From contig CAYPFY010000011.1 in assembly GCA_964410105.1 (NCBI GenBank), positions 57,742 through 121,741 on the forward strand: 64,000 nt of DNA, read 5' to 3'. This stretch comes from CAYPFY01 sp964410105 (GTDB lineage: Bacteria > Bacteroidota > Ignavibacteria > UBA10030 > SZUA-254). The notes under the pieces are model-generated. The model had not been told where the DNA came from and did not search any database. It was given only the letters and a program-made list of their open reading frames with translations. A program made the translations under genes and the position numbers. Shown in pieces: positions 42,897 to 50,878 of this stretch. Every line of letters starts with the position of its first letter. Position 1 is the stretch's first letter.

Positions 42897-42923
42897 TTTA
42901 ACCTATAAGTTAATGAAAGTCAA
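42895..42923 (-). promoter_or_regulatory. Promoter of the TAC operon
   Basis: On the minus strand TTGACT (42923-42918), 17-bp spacer, TAAATT (42900-42895). Transcription would start near 42888, downstream of the first possible TTG start of the toxin gene. Confidence 0.6.
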
Positions 42924-42971
42924 GGACGTTTTTAAATTTGATGTTTTCGAGCACGTGTTTGCGAATCATTT

Positions 42972-43475
42972 TCATTGTTTTGTTTCTTCCGATTTGGTAG
43001 CTTTCCCCTTTCTGGACTTCCCCTTCGAGACAAAAATCATATAGCGTCGATCCGGTAAAATATCAAAATGTTTATTTTTCAATAGCGTTAACCGAACCCA
43101 CTTCTCATCTTTTGCCGGAAACCCACCCTTATTTAGATTCTCTATAATTTCACTAAATAGCATCGTACCCCCAGCGCGCTCTAGAATTATTCTGGCGGCT
43201 TTTGCGAGTGGGCGATTGTAGAATTCTCCCGTCCTCACAGAAATTCCACCACCAGGATCTTCCTGCTTAGGTTTGAGCGGAATGATTGTTTTGGGTGTTT
43301 CCTCGAATTCTTCAGAAGAATCCTCATACTTAGCGGATTCACCCTCGTCAATTAGTAACTGGTTTACAATTAACTTATACTTATTGACCTCCTTTTGGAG
43401 GGGTTCGATCTGGGCACGCAATCCCTGAATCTTTAATTCGTATTTTTCTATAACCGTCTTGGTTTGTTCGTCCAT
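42972..43475 (-). CDS. Coiled-coil plus winged-helix-like protein
   Basis: 167 residues. N-terminal coiled coil (about 1-45: KTVIEKYELKIQGLRAQIEPLQKEVNKYK), an acidic linker (SSEEFEETPKT), then a compact domain LAKAARIILERAGGTMLFSEIIENLNKGGFPAKDEKWVRLTLLKNK resembling a HARE-HTH/winged helix, and a basic tail (KGKSRKGKATK). It probably binds DNA. The ATG at 43475 has AGGAAAG before it and its own promoter. AT-rich like the TAC genes. Family not identified with certainty. Confidence 0.75.
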   Translation of the reverse strand: MDEQTKTVIEKYELKIQGLRAQIEPLQKEVNKYKLIVNQLLIDEGESAKYEDSSEEFEETPKTIIPLKPKQEDPGGGISVRTGEFYNRPLAKAARIILERAGGTMLFSEIIENLNKGGFPAKDEKWVRLTLLKNKHFDILPDRRYMIFVSKGKSRKGKATKSEETKQ

Positions 43476-43515
43476 ACGATAATCTTTCCTATGTGTAGTA
43501 TTCAACTTCTTCCGC

Positions 43516-43544
43516 AAGATACAAACACTGATTGAGAAAAGCAA
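43516..43544 (-). promoter_or_regulatory. Promoter of the coiled-coil/winged-helix gene
   Basis: On the minus strand TTGCTT (43544-43539), 17-bp spacer, TATCTT (43521-43516). Predicted start about 35 bases before the ATG. Confidence 0.5.
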
Positions 43545-44001
43545 TATGAAAAAAAGATAAAAAAGAATATTATTCCTTTTCTATATAACATTCTATGAAC
43601 CAATGAGTTATGCCCGTCTAATAGTGTCAACGGGGACGATAGCGGGCACATCGCGCTTGCTTTTTCCCGTGACAACCAGTACAGTGAACCAATGGTGATA
43701 AACGTCAAAAATAAGAATCGGTGGCTCCATTTGGGAAAGGGGGTGATGGCAATGCGATATAGAGACCGCATAAGACGAAAACGCCTACTCTGATTTGACG
43801 AGATCAGGGTAGGCGCTTCATAGTAACGTCAGATCGTGTGGCGGTTGATACTTTAGCCGGTTGAAGCCGTTCCACGCTTAAAAGGGGGGGTTGCAAGTGC
43901 GGAAACAGCTACAAACCCTATTCAAACACACGCTGGTTGAGAGTGCATGAATGAGCCAAGACAAATATACGCTGCTTCCATGCCAAAATCAAGATGCGTA
44001 G
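43545..44001. other. Gene-free stretch before the IS1 remnant
   Basis: No supported gene. It holds one hairpin (43782-43815) and AT-rich sequence. An 89-codon minus frame at 43502-43771 has no start signal or family and was not accepted. The left end of the IS1-family element should lie in here but I could not find its inverted repeat. Confidence 0.5.
43772..43815 (-). terminator. Terminator-like hairpin with no gene upstream
   Basis: A 13-bp near-perfect stem (43782-43794 with 43803-43815, one G-T pair) with an 8-base loop; on the minus strand it is followed by TTTTCGTCTT. No minus-strand gene precedes it, so it may be a relic of a lost gene. Confidence 0.4.
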
Positions 44002-44746
44002 ATGAGTACCCTTTCCATTGACAAAAAATCACTGATTCTCTCCCTTCTGACTGAAGGTCAATCCATTCGGGCTAGCGCAAGTATTTCTGACGTTAGTCTC
44101 GTCAGCGTTCTCAAATTGTTGCTCGAAGCAGGGTAAAAAGCAAAAGTTATTCACGACTCCCTTATTATGAATATCAAGGATGGATATATGCAATGCGATG
44201 AACAATGGCAATATGTTTATTGCAAGTATAAACGCGTTCGTCCAGAGGACGAGCTCGAAAGGGGGGATTTCTACACCCTCCTTGCGATGGATTCCGACAC
44301 CAAACTTGCGATCTGCTACCGCGTGGGGATATGTACCGCACGTCTTACCACCTCCTTTGTGATGGAATTCTCAGCACGCGTTATGACTCGCTTCCAGTTA
44401 AGCACAGACTCTTTTGTCCCGTACAAAAGATGCTGTTGACTGTGTATTTGGCGACCACATTGCCTATGCTCAAATCCATAAGGAATACCGTGAAGAAACG
44501 AAAGAAGAGGCTCGTAAATACAGTCCTGGCAAGATAATACGGGTGACAAAGACTCCGATCACAGGAAATCCTAACCCGAAACGCATCTCGACTTCCCACA
44601 TCAAACGCTTGAACTTATCTACACGAACGCATTGTCGTCGTTACACGCGATTGTCGTTCGGATTCTCAAAGAGTTTACAGCATCACGAAGCGGCAACGGC
44701 ATTGCATTTCTTCGCATACAATCTCATCAGGATTCACAAGACTTGA
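44002..44746 (+). pseudogene. IS1-family transposase, broken
   Basis: Read in three pieces it matches the IS1 family (DDE_Tnp_IS1): N-terminal helix-turn-helix (LLTEGQSIRASASISDVSLVSVLKLLLEAG), first acidic motif QCDEQW, RGDFYT-like GDFYTLLAMDSDTKLAICYRVG, then in another frame YSPGK...GNPNPKRISTSHIKRLNLSTRTHCRRYTRLSFGFSKSLQHHEAA...YNLIRIHKT. A TAA at 44134-44136 interrupts the first frame and a frameshift falls near 44414-44439. It cannot make an intact transposase. Codon use is AT-rich as in the rest of the island. Confidence 0.88.
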
Positions 44747-44857
44747 CGGATAATCCCCGCAATGGAAGCTAATGTGACGACAAAGATGTGGGATTGGGTA
44801 GAATTATTAACGTGAAACAACGAACGGATAGCGGCCTAATAAGAGGAAGGAAAAACC

Positions 44858-45007
44858 ATGAACCAGAATTATCAGTCTAAGGGGAATGATGAGATCTATT
44901 CATGCTTAAATTCTATTTTTGAGACAACCGCAAATGGTTTGCGTGGAATACAACAACTTCTCATTGTCCTTATTGTTATCGAACTGGTACGCATTATTTT
45001 TAAATAA
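44858..45007 (+). CDS. Small membrane protein, 49 residues
   Basis: ATG 44858 has AGGAAGGAA 5-7 bases upstream, a good ribosome site. The product has a polar first half (MNQNYQSKGNDEIYSCLNSIF) and a hydrophobic C-terminal helix (LLIVLIVIELVRIIF), so a single-pass tail-anchored peptide. The stop TAA ends one base before the right inverted repeat. No family recognised. It might be a small toxin or a regulator, but nothing in the sequence proves that. Confidence 0.5.
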   Translation: MNQNYQSKGNDEIYSCLNSIFETTANGLRGIQQLLIVLIVIELVRIIFK

Positions 45008-45029
45008 CGTTCAAACTGTAACACCACCG
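45008..45029 (-). repeat. Right 22-bp inverted repeat of AT-rich island
   Basis: Exact reverse complement of 41446-41467. It lies 24 bases before the HIT-gene promoter. Confidence 0.85.
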
Positions 45030-45052
45030 ATCTTCCCCGTGGAGCAACTGCG

Positions 45053-45081
45053 TTGACTTTCAGCCGCATTTTTGGTATAGT
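45053..45081 (+). promoter_or_regulatory. Promoter of the HIT gene
   Basis: TTGACT (45053-45058), 17-bp spacer, TATAGT (45076-45081). Start about 23 bases before ATG 45111. Confidence 0.65.
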
Positions 45082-45110
45082 GTGGTCGACCGCATGGTCT
45101 TCCCATCACG

Positions 45111-45545
45111 ATGAAGAATTGCGAATTTTGCCGGATTATCGGGGGCGAATCATCGGCCGAGACCCTCTACGCAAACCGGCATTCCGTTGCGATCCTCGAC
45201 ATAAACCCGATTCATTTCGGCCATGTTCTGGTCATCCCTCGGACGCACAGCGAAACATTCCTCGATGTGCCGGAGGAGGAACTCCACGACCTCATCCTGG
45301 CGACCAAAGTCGTCTCGCAGGCGATCGTGGATTTGCTCAAACCCCAGGGATTCAACATTTTTTCCAATAACGGGAAGGCCGCAGGCCAGTCCGTTCTCCA
45401 CGTCCATTTCCATGTTACCCCCCGCTACGACCACGATAACATCCAGTTCGTGCTGAAGCTGAAAAAATACACCGCAGGGGAGATGACCGACTACGGCGAA
45501 CGGATGAGGCGGCAGATCCAGCATAACCTCGTCCACGCACAGTAG
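45111..45545 (+). CDS. HIT-family hydrolase
   Basis: 144 residues. Histidine triad HVHFH near residue 97-101, with the N-terminal zinc-like CEFCRIIGGE and IPRTHSETFLD. Such HINT/Hit-like enzymes hydrolyse nucleoside phosphoramidates or dinucleotides. Standard length. Icd starts 7 bases after its stop, so they may share a transcript. Confidence 0.93.
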   Translation: MKNCEFCRIIGGESSAETLYANRHSVAILDINPIHFGHVLVIPRTHSETFLDVPEEELHDLILATKVVSQAIVDLLKPQGFNIFSNNGKAAGQSVLHVHFHVTPRYDHDNIQFVLKLKKYTAGEMTDYGERMRRQIQHNLVHAQ

Positions 45546-45552
45546 GCCCGCC

Positions 45553-46890
45553 ATGTCACCTGAACGCATCACCCTCAAAGGGGGAAAACTCATTGTCCCC
45601 GATCATCCTGTCATCCCCTTCATCGAAGGCGACGGCACGGGGCCCGATATCTGGCGCGCCTCGGTGCGGGTCTTCAACGCTGCGGTCGAGAAGGCATACC
45701 GCGGCAAGCGCTCCATCGCCTGGAAAGAGGTTCTGGCCGGGGGTAAGTCTTTCGAGAAATCAGGGACTTGGCTCCCGGATGAAACCGTGGATGCGTTTCG
45801 TGAATACCTCGTCGGCATCAAGGGGCCACTCACCACGCCGGTGGGAGGGGGGATCCGGTCGCTGAACGTCGCGCTCCGGCAGCTGCTCGATCTCTACGTT
45901 TGCCTCCGGCCCGTGCAGTATTTTTCAGGCGTCCCTTCGCCCGTGAAATCCCCGGAAAAGGTCAACATGGTGATTTTCCGCGAAAACACGGAAGATATTT
46001 ATGCGGGCATTGAGTTCGTCCCGGGGACCGAGGAGGCTCAAAAGGTGCTTGATTATCTTGCCCGTGAATTTCCGGAGAAATTCAAGAAAATCCGTTTCGG
46101 CACCGCCGGGGCGGCCCGCGAATGGTCCCAGAATATCGGCTGCCCTGAAACCTCGCTCCAGGTCGGCATGGGACTCAAGCCCGTCTCCCAGCAGGGGACG
46201 GACCGGCTTGTCCGGGCTGCTATAAACTACGCAATCGAACGGTCGAGAAAATCAGTTACGCTGGTCCACAAGGGAAATATTATGAAGTATACCGAGGGAA
46301 AATTCCGGGACTGGGGATATGCCGTGGCTGAAGCGGAGTTCCCCGCAAAAGTCTATACGTGGGCAGAGTGGGAGCGCTGCAAAAAAGAGAAGGGGGAGCA
46401 GGCGGCGAACGCGGAGCAGGCCGCAGCCCTGAAATCAGGGAGAATTCTGATTAAAGACGCGATCGCCGATATCACGCTGCAGCAGGTTCTCACGCGCCCC
46501 GACGAGTTCGATATCATCGCCACGCTGAACCTCAACGGGGATTACCTGAGCGACGCTCTTGCAGCCCAGGTCGGAGGGATCGGCATTGCGCCCGGAGGAA
46601 ATATCAATTATGTCACCGGCCATGCCGTCTTTGAGGCCACCCACGGCACCGCCCCGAAATATGCCAACCTCGACAAAGTGAATCCGGGCTCCGTCATCCT
46701 CAGCGGTGAGATGATGCTCCGTTACATGGGTTGGGTCGAGGCCGCCGACCTCATCCTCAAGGGGCTCACCGACACGATTGCATCCAAAGTGGTTACCTAC
46801 GACTTCGCCCGGCTCATGGAAGGCGCAAAAGAGGTAAAATGCTCGGAGTTCGGTTCGTCCATCATCCGCTCGATGTCTAACGCGCGATGA
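45553..46890 (+). CDS. icd: Isocitrate dehydrogenase (NADP+)
   Basis: 445 residues. Family marks: IPFIEGDGTGPDIW at the N-terminus, GGGIRSLNVALRQLLDLYVCLRPVQYF (substrate serine and arginines), RENTEDIYAGIEF, then MKYTEGKFRDWGY, and the NADP-site region GNINYVTGHAVFEATHGTAPKYA. It makes 2-oxoglutarate in the TCA cycle. Dimer NADP type by length and by the KYANLDKVNPGSVILSG end. Confidence 0.95.
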   Translation: MSPERITLKGGKLIVPDHPVIPFIEGDGTGPDIWRASVRVFNAAVEKAYRGKRSIAWKEVLAGGKSFEKSGTWLPDETVDAFREYLVGIKGPLTTPVGGGIRSLNVALRQLLDLYVCLRPVQYFSGVPSPVKSPEKVNMVIFRENTEDIYAGIEFVPGTEEAQKVLDYLAREFPEKFKKIRFGTAGAAREWSQNIGCPETSLQVGMGLKPVSQQGTDRLVRAAINYAIERSRKSVTLVHKGNIMKYTEGKFRDWGYAVAEAEFPAKVYTWAEWERCKKEKGEQAANAEQAAALKSGRILIKDAIADITLQQVLTRPDEFDIIATLNLNGDYLSDALAAQVGGIGIAPGGNINYVTGHAVFEATHGTAPKYANLDKVNPGSVILSGEMMLRYMGWVEAADLILKGLTDTIASKVVTYDFARLMEGAKEVKCSEFGSSIIRSMSNAR

Positions 46891-49800
46891 CGAGCTTCCG
46901 TACTCCGGCCGCGCCCCCTGCCGCGCTGAGCCGGCAGAAATAGACCCCGCTCGGCGAACTCTCCGCATGCCAGACGACGGAGTGCTCCCCCTCGTCCTGG
47001 ACCTCATCGACAAGCCGCGAAACCCTTTCGCCGAGAAGGGTGAAGATCTCGACGACAACTCTGGTCCGCGCGCCGATCGAGTAGCGTATTGTCGTCGCCG
47101 GGTTGAACGGGTTAGGATAGTTCTGGAGCAGCCGGCAGGCAAGAGGCTTCGCCGCCCCCGAAGCAGGGATCCTGAGCGCGAGGTGTCCCGGCTCGGACGC
47201 TATGGTCAGGAAACCCTCCCCGGCGATGGGAATCTCCCGCCCGTCGATCGAAAGCGACGCCGATGGAATCTCTCTGATATCCCACTTCACCGTTACGGGA
47301 AAGCGTGAAACTTTTATGGCAAACTCTTCTCCCCCGTGAAATTCTTCAAAACATCTCCCCGAAACGTACCGGACGTCGAAGAAAGATTCGCCGGGAGCTG
47401 ACGGCGGAAGCTCATAGTACGAAGGATCAGGACACTCTCCGGCCCGGGCGAAAAAGAGGGTTCCAGAAACACCCCCATCGCCGGCAATCGTCAGCCGATC
47501 CCCGGGGGGATCTGAGGCGGGGGCCCCCTTACGGAGTGCGGCGTTTGAGCCCGGAGCGAGGATGAGTTTCCCCGCGGCCCCGGCCTTGACCCAATAACCC
47601 CTCTTCGGACGGAGCGAATCAGCGATATGATAGCCGAAGAAATAATTGTAGTAGGGGGATCGAATGTTGTTCGCGGGGATCTGCGCCACAGACCCGGCCG
47701 GAATTTTTTCGCCGATCGATCCGATCATATTCCAACCCTGATTGACGTCGATCGTGTCCGAGCCGAGACTGTCGCCGGGAAGGGTGAAGTCCTGGGGCTC
47801 GGCGAATTTCAGCCAGTAACCCCTGCCGGGCTGCAGCGACTCTGCGGTCGCGTACGTGTGGGAAAACTCGAATGCCCTCGAACCGGCGGTCGGGAAGAGG
47901 GTGGTTTTCCGCGGATCGGTCGGGCGGACATTGAGCGAGATGAGGTTCCATCCGCCCTGGATGTCGGGGTTCACAAGGATGGTGAAGGCGGAACTTGAAT
48001 CGGCGAATCCCCCGCCTGATGTGATCCGTATGCGGCCGGTTGTCGTCGCGATCTCCGGGACCGCCCAGGAATAGCTGCGCGAGGAGGCATCCACCCCGCT
48101 CGCGATGGTCTCCCACGACCCGCCGCCATCCGATGAGAATTCCAGCGTCACGCTCGCAATGAATTTTTCCGTCCACCCGATCTGCATCGGGATCCCCGAG
48201 GAGAAGACCTGGCCCCCGGCAGGACGCACCAGGGCGAGCTGGGGCACGCGTAGCAGCGGCCGCTGAAAAATTCCGTTCCCGAAAGTGGCCGCCCTCAGCG
48301 TTCCCCCTGATTCCGACACCACAACGTCGAGCACCATAGCTGGGGGCATGCCCGCATTGAAATTCTCCCAGGATGTCCCTCCGTCGGAGGAATGGTACAC
48401 TCCCAGGTCGGATCCCACATATACATCCTGCGGGCTCTCGGGATCTACCGCCACGGCCTGGAGCGGCATGTCGGGGAGGCCTCCAGAGATCGCAGCCCAG
48501 GTCAGACCCGCATCGGTGGATTTGAACAGATGTTCCGTCCCGTAGCCCGAAAAGGTCAGATAGGCGATCGCGCTGTTGGTTGGGTCGAATTGCAGATAGG
48601 TCGGGTATCGGTGCGGTAGCCCGTTGCTTACCTTTGTCCACGACATACCGCCGTTCACCGAGCGGAATACGTCAAAAACAGGGGTCACTCCCAGCCGGCC
48701 ATCCCCGGTTCCGGCAAGAATCGTGTCCGGGCTTCCCCACGAGACGCCAATACAGGAGATATTGGTGCCGTTGAGCGTCGATGCCCCGTTGGAAGAAAAC
48801 CATGAGGTCCCGCCGTTAGTCGTTTTGTAGACATTCTTGCTCCCCGCATAAAGGACGGACGGACTCGAGGGGGAGAGGACGAAGGGAGACAAAAAATTAT
48901 AGTCATACTGTGAGGGGGGGAGGCCGGCGAGGATGTCGTGGAAGCTTGCCCCGCCGTCGGTCGATCTCAGGATGTCTCCCCACTGCGATTCGGCGTACTG
49001 AATGCTTTTGTTGGTCGGGTTGATCGCACACCAGCCCCCGTCCGCGCCGTAAACCTGAAACCACGAACTGCTCCCGGAATAGGCGAGGGTCCCGTTGTCC
49101 TGCAGGCCGCCCAGTGAGGTCACCGAATCGGACTGATACACGGCAAATCCGGGGTAAAACTGAGTCGTGCAGTAGTTGTTGTTGAGATTGATGAAGCTCG
49201 TCCCTCCGTCGGTCGACTTCCAGATCCCGCCGTCCGATCCGACGTATATCGTCCTCGAATCGGTCGGATCGAAGGCGATCGCGTGGTGATCCACATGGAC
49301 GGAGCCCGATCCGGTAAGGGGGCCAAGGTTCCCCCCGCCGTTGGTGGACCGGTCGATGGTGAAGCCGGAACAGTAAACGGTATCGGGGTGATCCGGGTCC
49401 ACGGCTACGACGTTGTTGTACCACCCCTGTGTCCCGACATAGGGGGCCGAAGAGACCATGGACCAGGTCCCGCCCGCATCGGTCGACTTGAAGAGCCCCG
49501 TCGTCTCATAGGACACCGAGTTGGACACGCCGGCGTAGACAACCGGAGGGTTTTGTGTCGAAATGGCCAGCGCTGTTCTGCCAAACTCGATCGTTGGAAG
49601 TCCCCCGCCCAGCAGGGTCCAGCTCGAACCGGCGTTGGTTGTCCGGTAAACCCCGGGGTTGGGCGAAGAATCCGAATTCCCGTGCGACGAATAAAGGATG
49701 GAGGTGTCGGCGGGATTGATGACCAGGTCCATGGCCATAAGAACGGGATTCGAGAGCGACCAGCTCGCGCCTGCGTCGGTAGTCTTAAACACACCCTCGC

Positions 49801-50470
49801 TCGTCGCTGCGTAAAGCGTCGAGCTTTTCAGGGGATTGATAATCAGACGCTCGATCGCCGTGATCTGAGGAAACGTGTAGGTCAAACCTGTCTGATACCA
49901 CGACGTCCCCGCGTCGGTCGATTTCAACACTCCCATTCCGTAAGATGCCCGCGCACCGACGACTCCCAGGAGCGGCCTCTGGTAGAGGCTTATCTCGCCG
50001 GTCCCGATGTACATGGTCGCAGGGGCGGCGGGGTCGATGACGATGGCACTCACCGAGATCGTGTTGAACCCGGTATTAACGTGGCTCCAGGCGTTCAGGC
50101 CCTGGCCCCCGGTGGTGCTTTTCCACAATCCGCCGCTCGCGGCTCCGGCCCAGACGGTAGTCGGGGTAGCGGGGTTCACCGCGATGGCAAGCGTTCTCCC
50201 GCCGATGTTTGTAGGCCCGAGGGATTTCCAGGACGAGGTCGCTGCCGATTTTTCCTTGCGCATCCTGAGGCTGCGGGCGGATGCTTTCTCAAATGCCCCC
50301 TGCGGTATCCTGTCGCCGGGCAGGGCGCGTTGCGCGTACCACCATTCAAAACTGTGGAGCGCGTCGCTTTCCCCGCGCGGCCGGCGGCCCTCCGCAGGAG
50401 CCCGCCTGAGGGTTTCACAGAATGTCGCCGCAACAATCACGGCTGCCGCTATGGCAAGGAAGACTCTCAT
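46877..50470 (-). CDS. Large exported BNR/sortilin-like repeat protein with type IX tail
   Basis: 1197 residues. Signal peptide at 1-20 (MRVFLAIAAAVIVAATFCE). Residues 60-760 are many BNR/VPS10-like beta-propeller repeats (repeated STDAG-x-SW and KTTDAGASW motifs). Then a beta-sandwich (PAGGQVFSSGIPMQIGWTEKF). The last 80 residues are a type IX/FlgD-like sorting domain (LLQNYPNPFNPATTIRYSI ... SGVYFCRLSAAGG). So it is secreted and possibly held at the surface. Function likely carbohydrate or adhesion; unknown. It is a single-gene unit with its own promoter. Confidence 0.88.
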   Translation of the reverse strand: MRVFLAIAAAVIVAATFCETLRRAPAEGRRPRGESDALHSFEWWYAQRALPGDRIPQGAFEKASARSLRMRKEKSAATSSWKSLGPTNIGGRTLAIAVNPATPTTVWAGAASGGLWKSTTGGQGLNAWSHVNTGFNTISVSAIVIDPAAPATMYIGTGEISLYQRPLLGVVGARASYGMGVLKSTDAGTSWYQTGLTYTFPQITAIERLIINPLKSSTLYAATSEGVFKTTDAGASWSLSNPVLMAMDLVINPADTSILYSSHGNSDSSPNPGVYRTTNAGSSWTLLGGGLPTIEFGRTALAISTQNPPVVYAGVSNSVSYETTGLFKSTDAGGTWSMVSSAPYVGTQGWYNNVVAVDPDHPDTVYCSGFTIDRSTNGGGNLGPLTGSGSVHVDHHAIAFDPTDSRTIYVGSDGGIWKSTDGGTSFINLNNNYCTTQFYPGFAVYQSDSVTSLGGLQDNGTLAYSGSSSWFQVYGADGGWCAINPTNKSIQYAESQWGDILRSTDGGASFHDILAGLPPSQYDYNFLSPFVLSPSSPSVLYAGSKNVYKTTNGGTSWFSSNGASTLNGTNISCIGVSWGSPDTILAGTGDGRLGVTPVFDVFRSVNGGMSWTKVSNGLPHRYPTYLQFDPTNSAIAYLTFSGYGTEHLFKSTDAGLTWAAISGGLPDMPLQAVAVDPESPQDVYVGSDLGVYHSSDGGTSWENFNAGMPPAMVLDVVVSESGGTLRAATFGNGIFQRPLLRVPQLALVRPAGGQVFSSGIPMQIGWTEKFIASVTLEFSSDGGGSWETIASGVDASSRSYSWAVPEIATTTGRIRITSGGGFADSSSAFTILVNPDIQGGWNLISLNVRPTDPRKTTLFPTAGSRAFEFSHTYATAESLQPGRGYWLKFAEPQDFTLPGDSLGSDTIDVNQGWNMIGSIGEKIPAGSVAQIPANNIRSPYYNYFFGYHIADSLRPKRGYWVKAGAAGKLILAPGSNAALRKGAPASDPPGDRLTIAGDGGVSGTLFFARAGECPDPSYYELPPSAPGESFFDVRYVSGRCFEEFHGGEEFAIKVSRFPVTVKWDIREIPSASLSIDGREIPIAGEGFLTIASEPGHLALRIPASGAAKPLACRLLQNYPNPFNPATTIRYSIGARTRVVVEIFTLLGERVSRLVDEVQDEGEHSVVWHAESSPSGVYFCRLSAAGGAAGVRKLVIAR

Positions 50471-50493
50471 CGGGAAAGTGGTGACTAATGTGT

Positions 50494-50522
50494 AATATAT
50501 TTTTTCAGGGGGGTAAAGTCAA
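50494..50522 (-). promoter_or_regulatory. Promoter of the BNR-repeat gene
   Basis: On the minus strand TTGACT (50522-50517), 17-bp spacer, TATATT (50499-50494). Predicted start about 18 bases before the ATG at 50470; diverges from the clpS promoter. Confidence 0.65.
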
Positions 50523-50531
50523 TACGATTCC

Positions 50532-50560
50532 TTGCAATAGTCTGCGGTTTTTAATACTTT
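50532..50560 (+). promoter_or_regulatory. Promoter of the clpS-alaS operon
   Basis: TTGCAA (50532-50537), 17-bp spacer, TACTTT (50555-50560). Start about 22 bases before clpS. Confidence 0.55.
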
Positions 50561-50588
50561 TCGGGGAGTTAATGTCGTTTCTGGCGCA

Positions 50589-50876
50589 ATGTCGAACCCC
50601 AATCCGTCCGTCCAGGTCCACGAGGAAGAAAATGTCGAGGTCGTCCTTCAATCGCCGACAAAGGTTATTCTGTTTAATGATGAAGTCCATACGTTTGACG
50701 AGGTGATCGGTCAGATAATCAAGGCGACAGGGTGCGACCAGCCTCGCGCCGAGGCGCTCACCTGGGAGGTGCACAGCGCGGGGAAAGCCTGCGTCTTTGA
50801 GGGAGATCTCACGCGGTGCGTCGAAGTGAGCCATGTTCTCGAAGAAATCGAGCTCATGACCCAGATCGAGGTGTAG
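50589..50876 (+). CDS. clpS: ATP-dependent Clp protease adaptor ClpS
   Basis: 95 residues. ClpS core: KVILFNDEVHTFDEVIGQII near residues 25-44 with the N-degron pocket, AEALTWEVHSAGKACVFEG near 54. ClpS delivers N-end-rule substrates to ClpAP. alaS begins at a GTG two bases after its stop, so translation is linked. Start is the ATG at 50589; an ATG at 50572 is in another frame. Confidence 0.93.
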   Translation: MSNPNPSVQVHEEENVEVVLQSPTKVILFNDEVHTFDEVIGQIIKATGCDQPRAEALTWEVHSAGKACVFEGDLTRCVEVSHVLEEIELMTQIEV

Positions 50877-50878
50877 GC

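Noticed and set aside
43502..43771. 89-residue minus-strand open frame in the island
   Set aside because: No ribosome site, no recognisable family, composition like non-coding AT-rich DNA, and it overlaps the promoter of the coiled-coil gene.
43860..44840. Terminal inverted repeats of the IS1-family element
   Set aside because: No convincing matching ends could be found by eye on either side of the broken transposase; the element is probably decayed.
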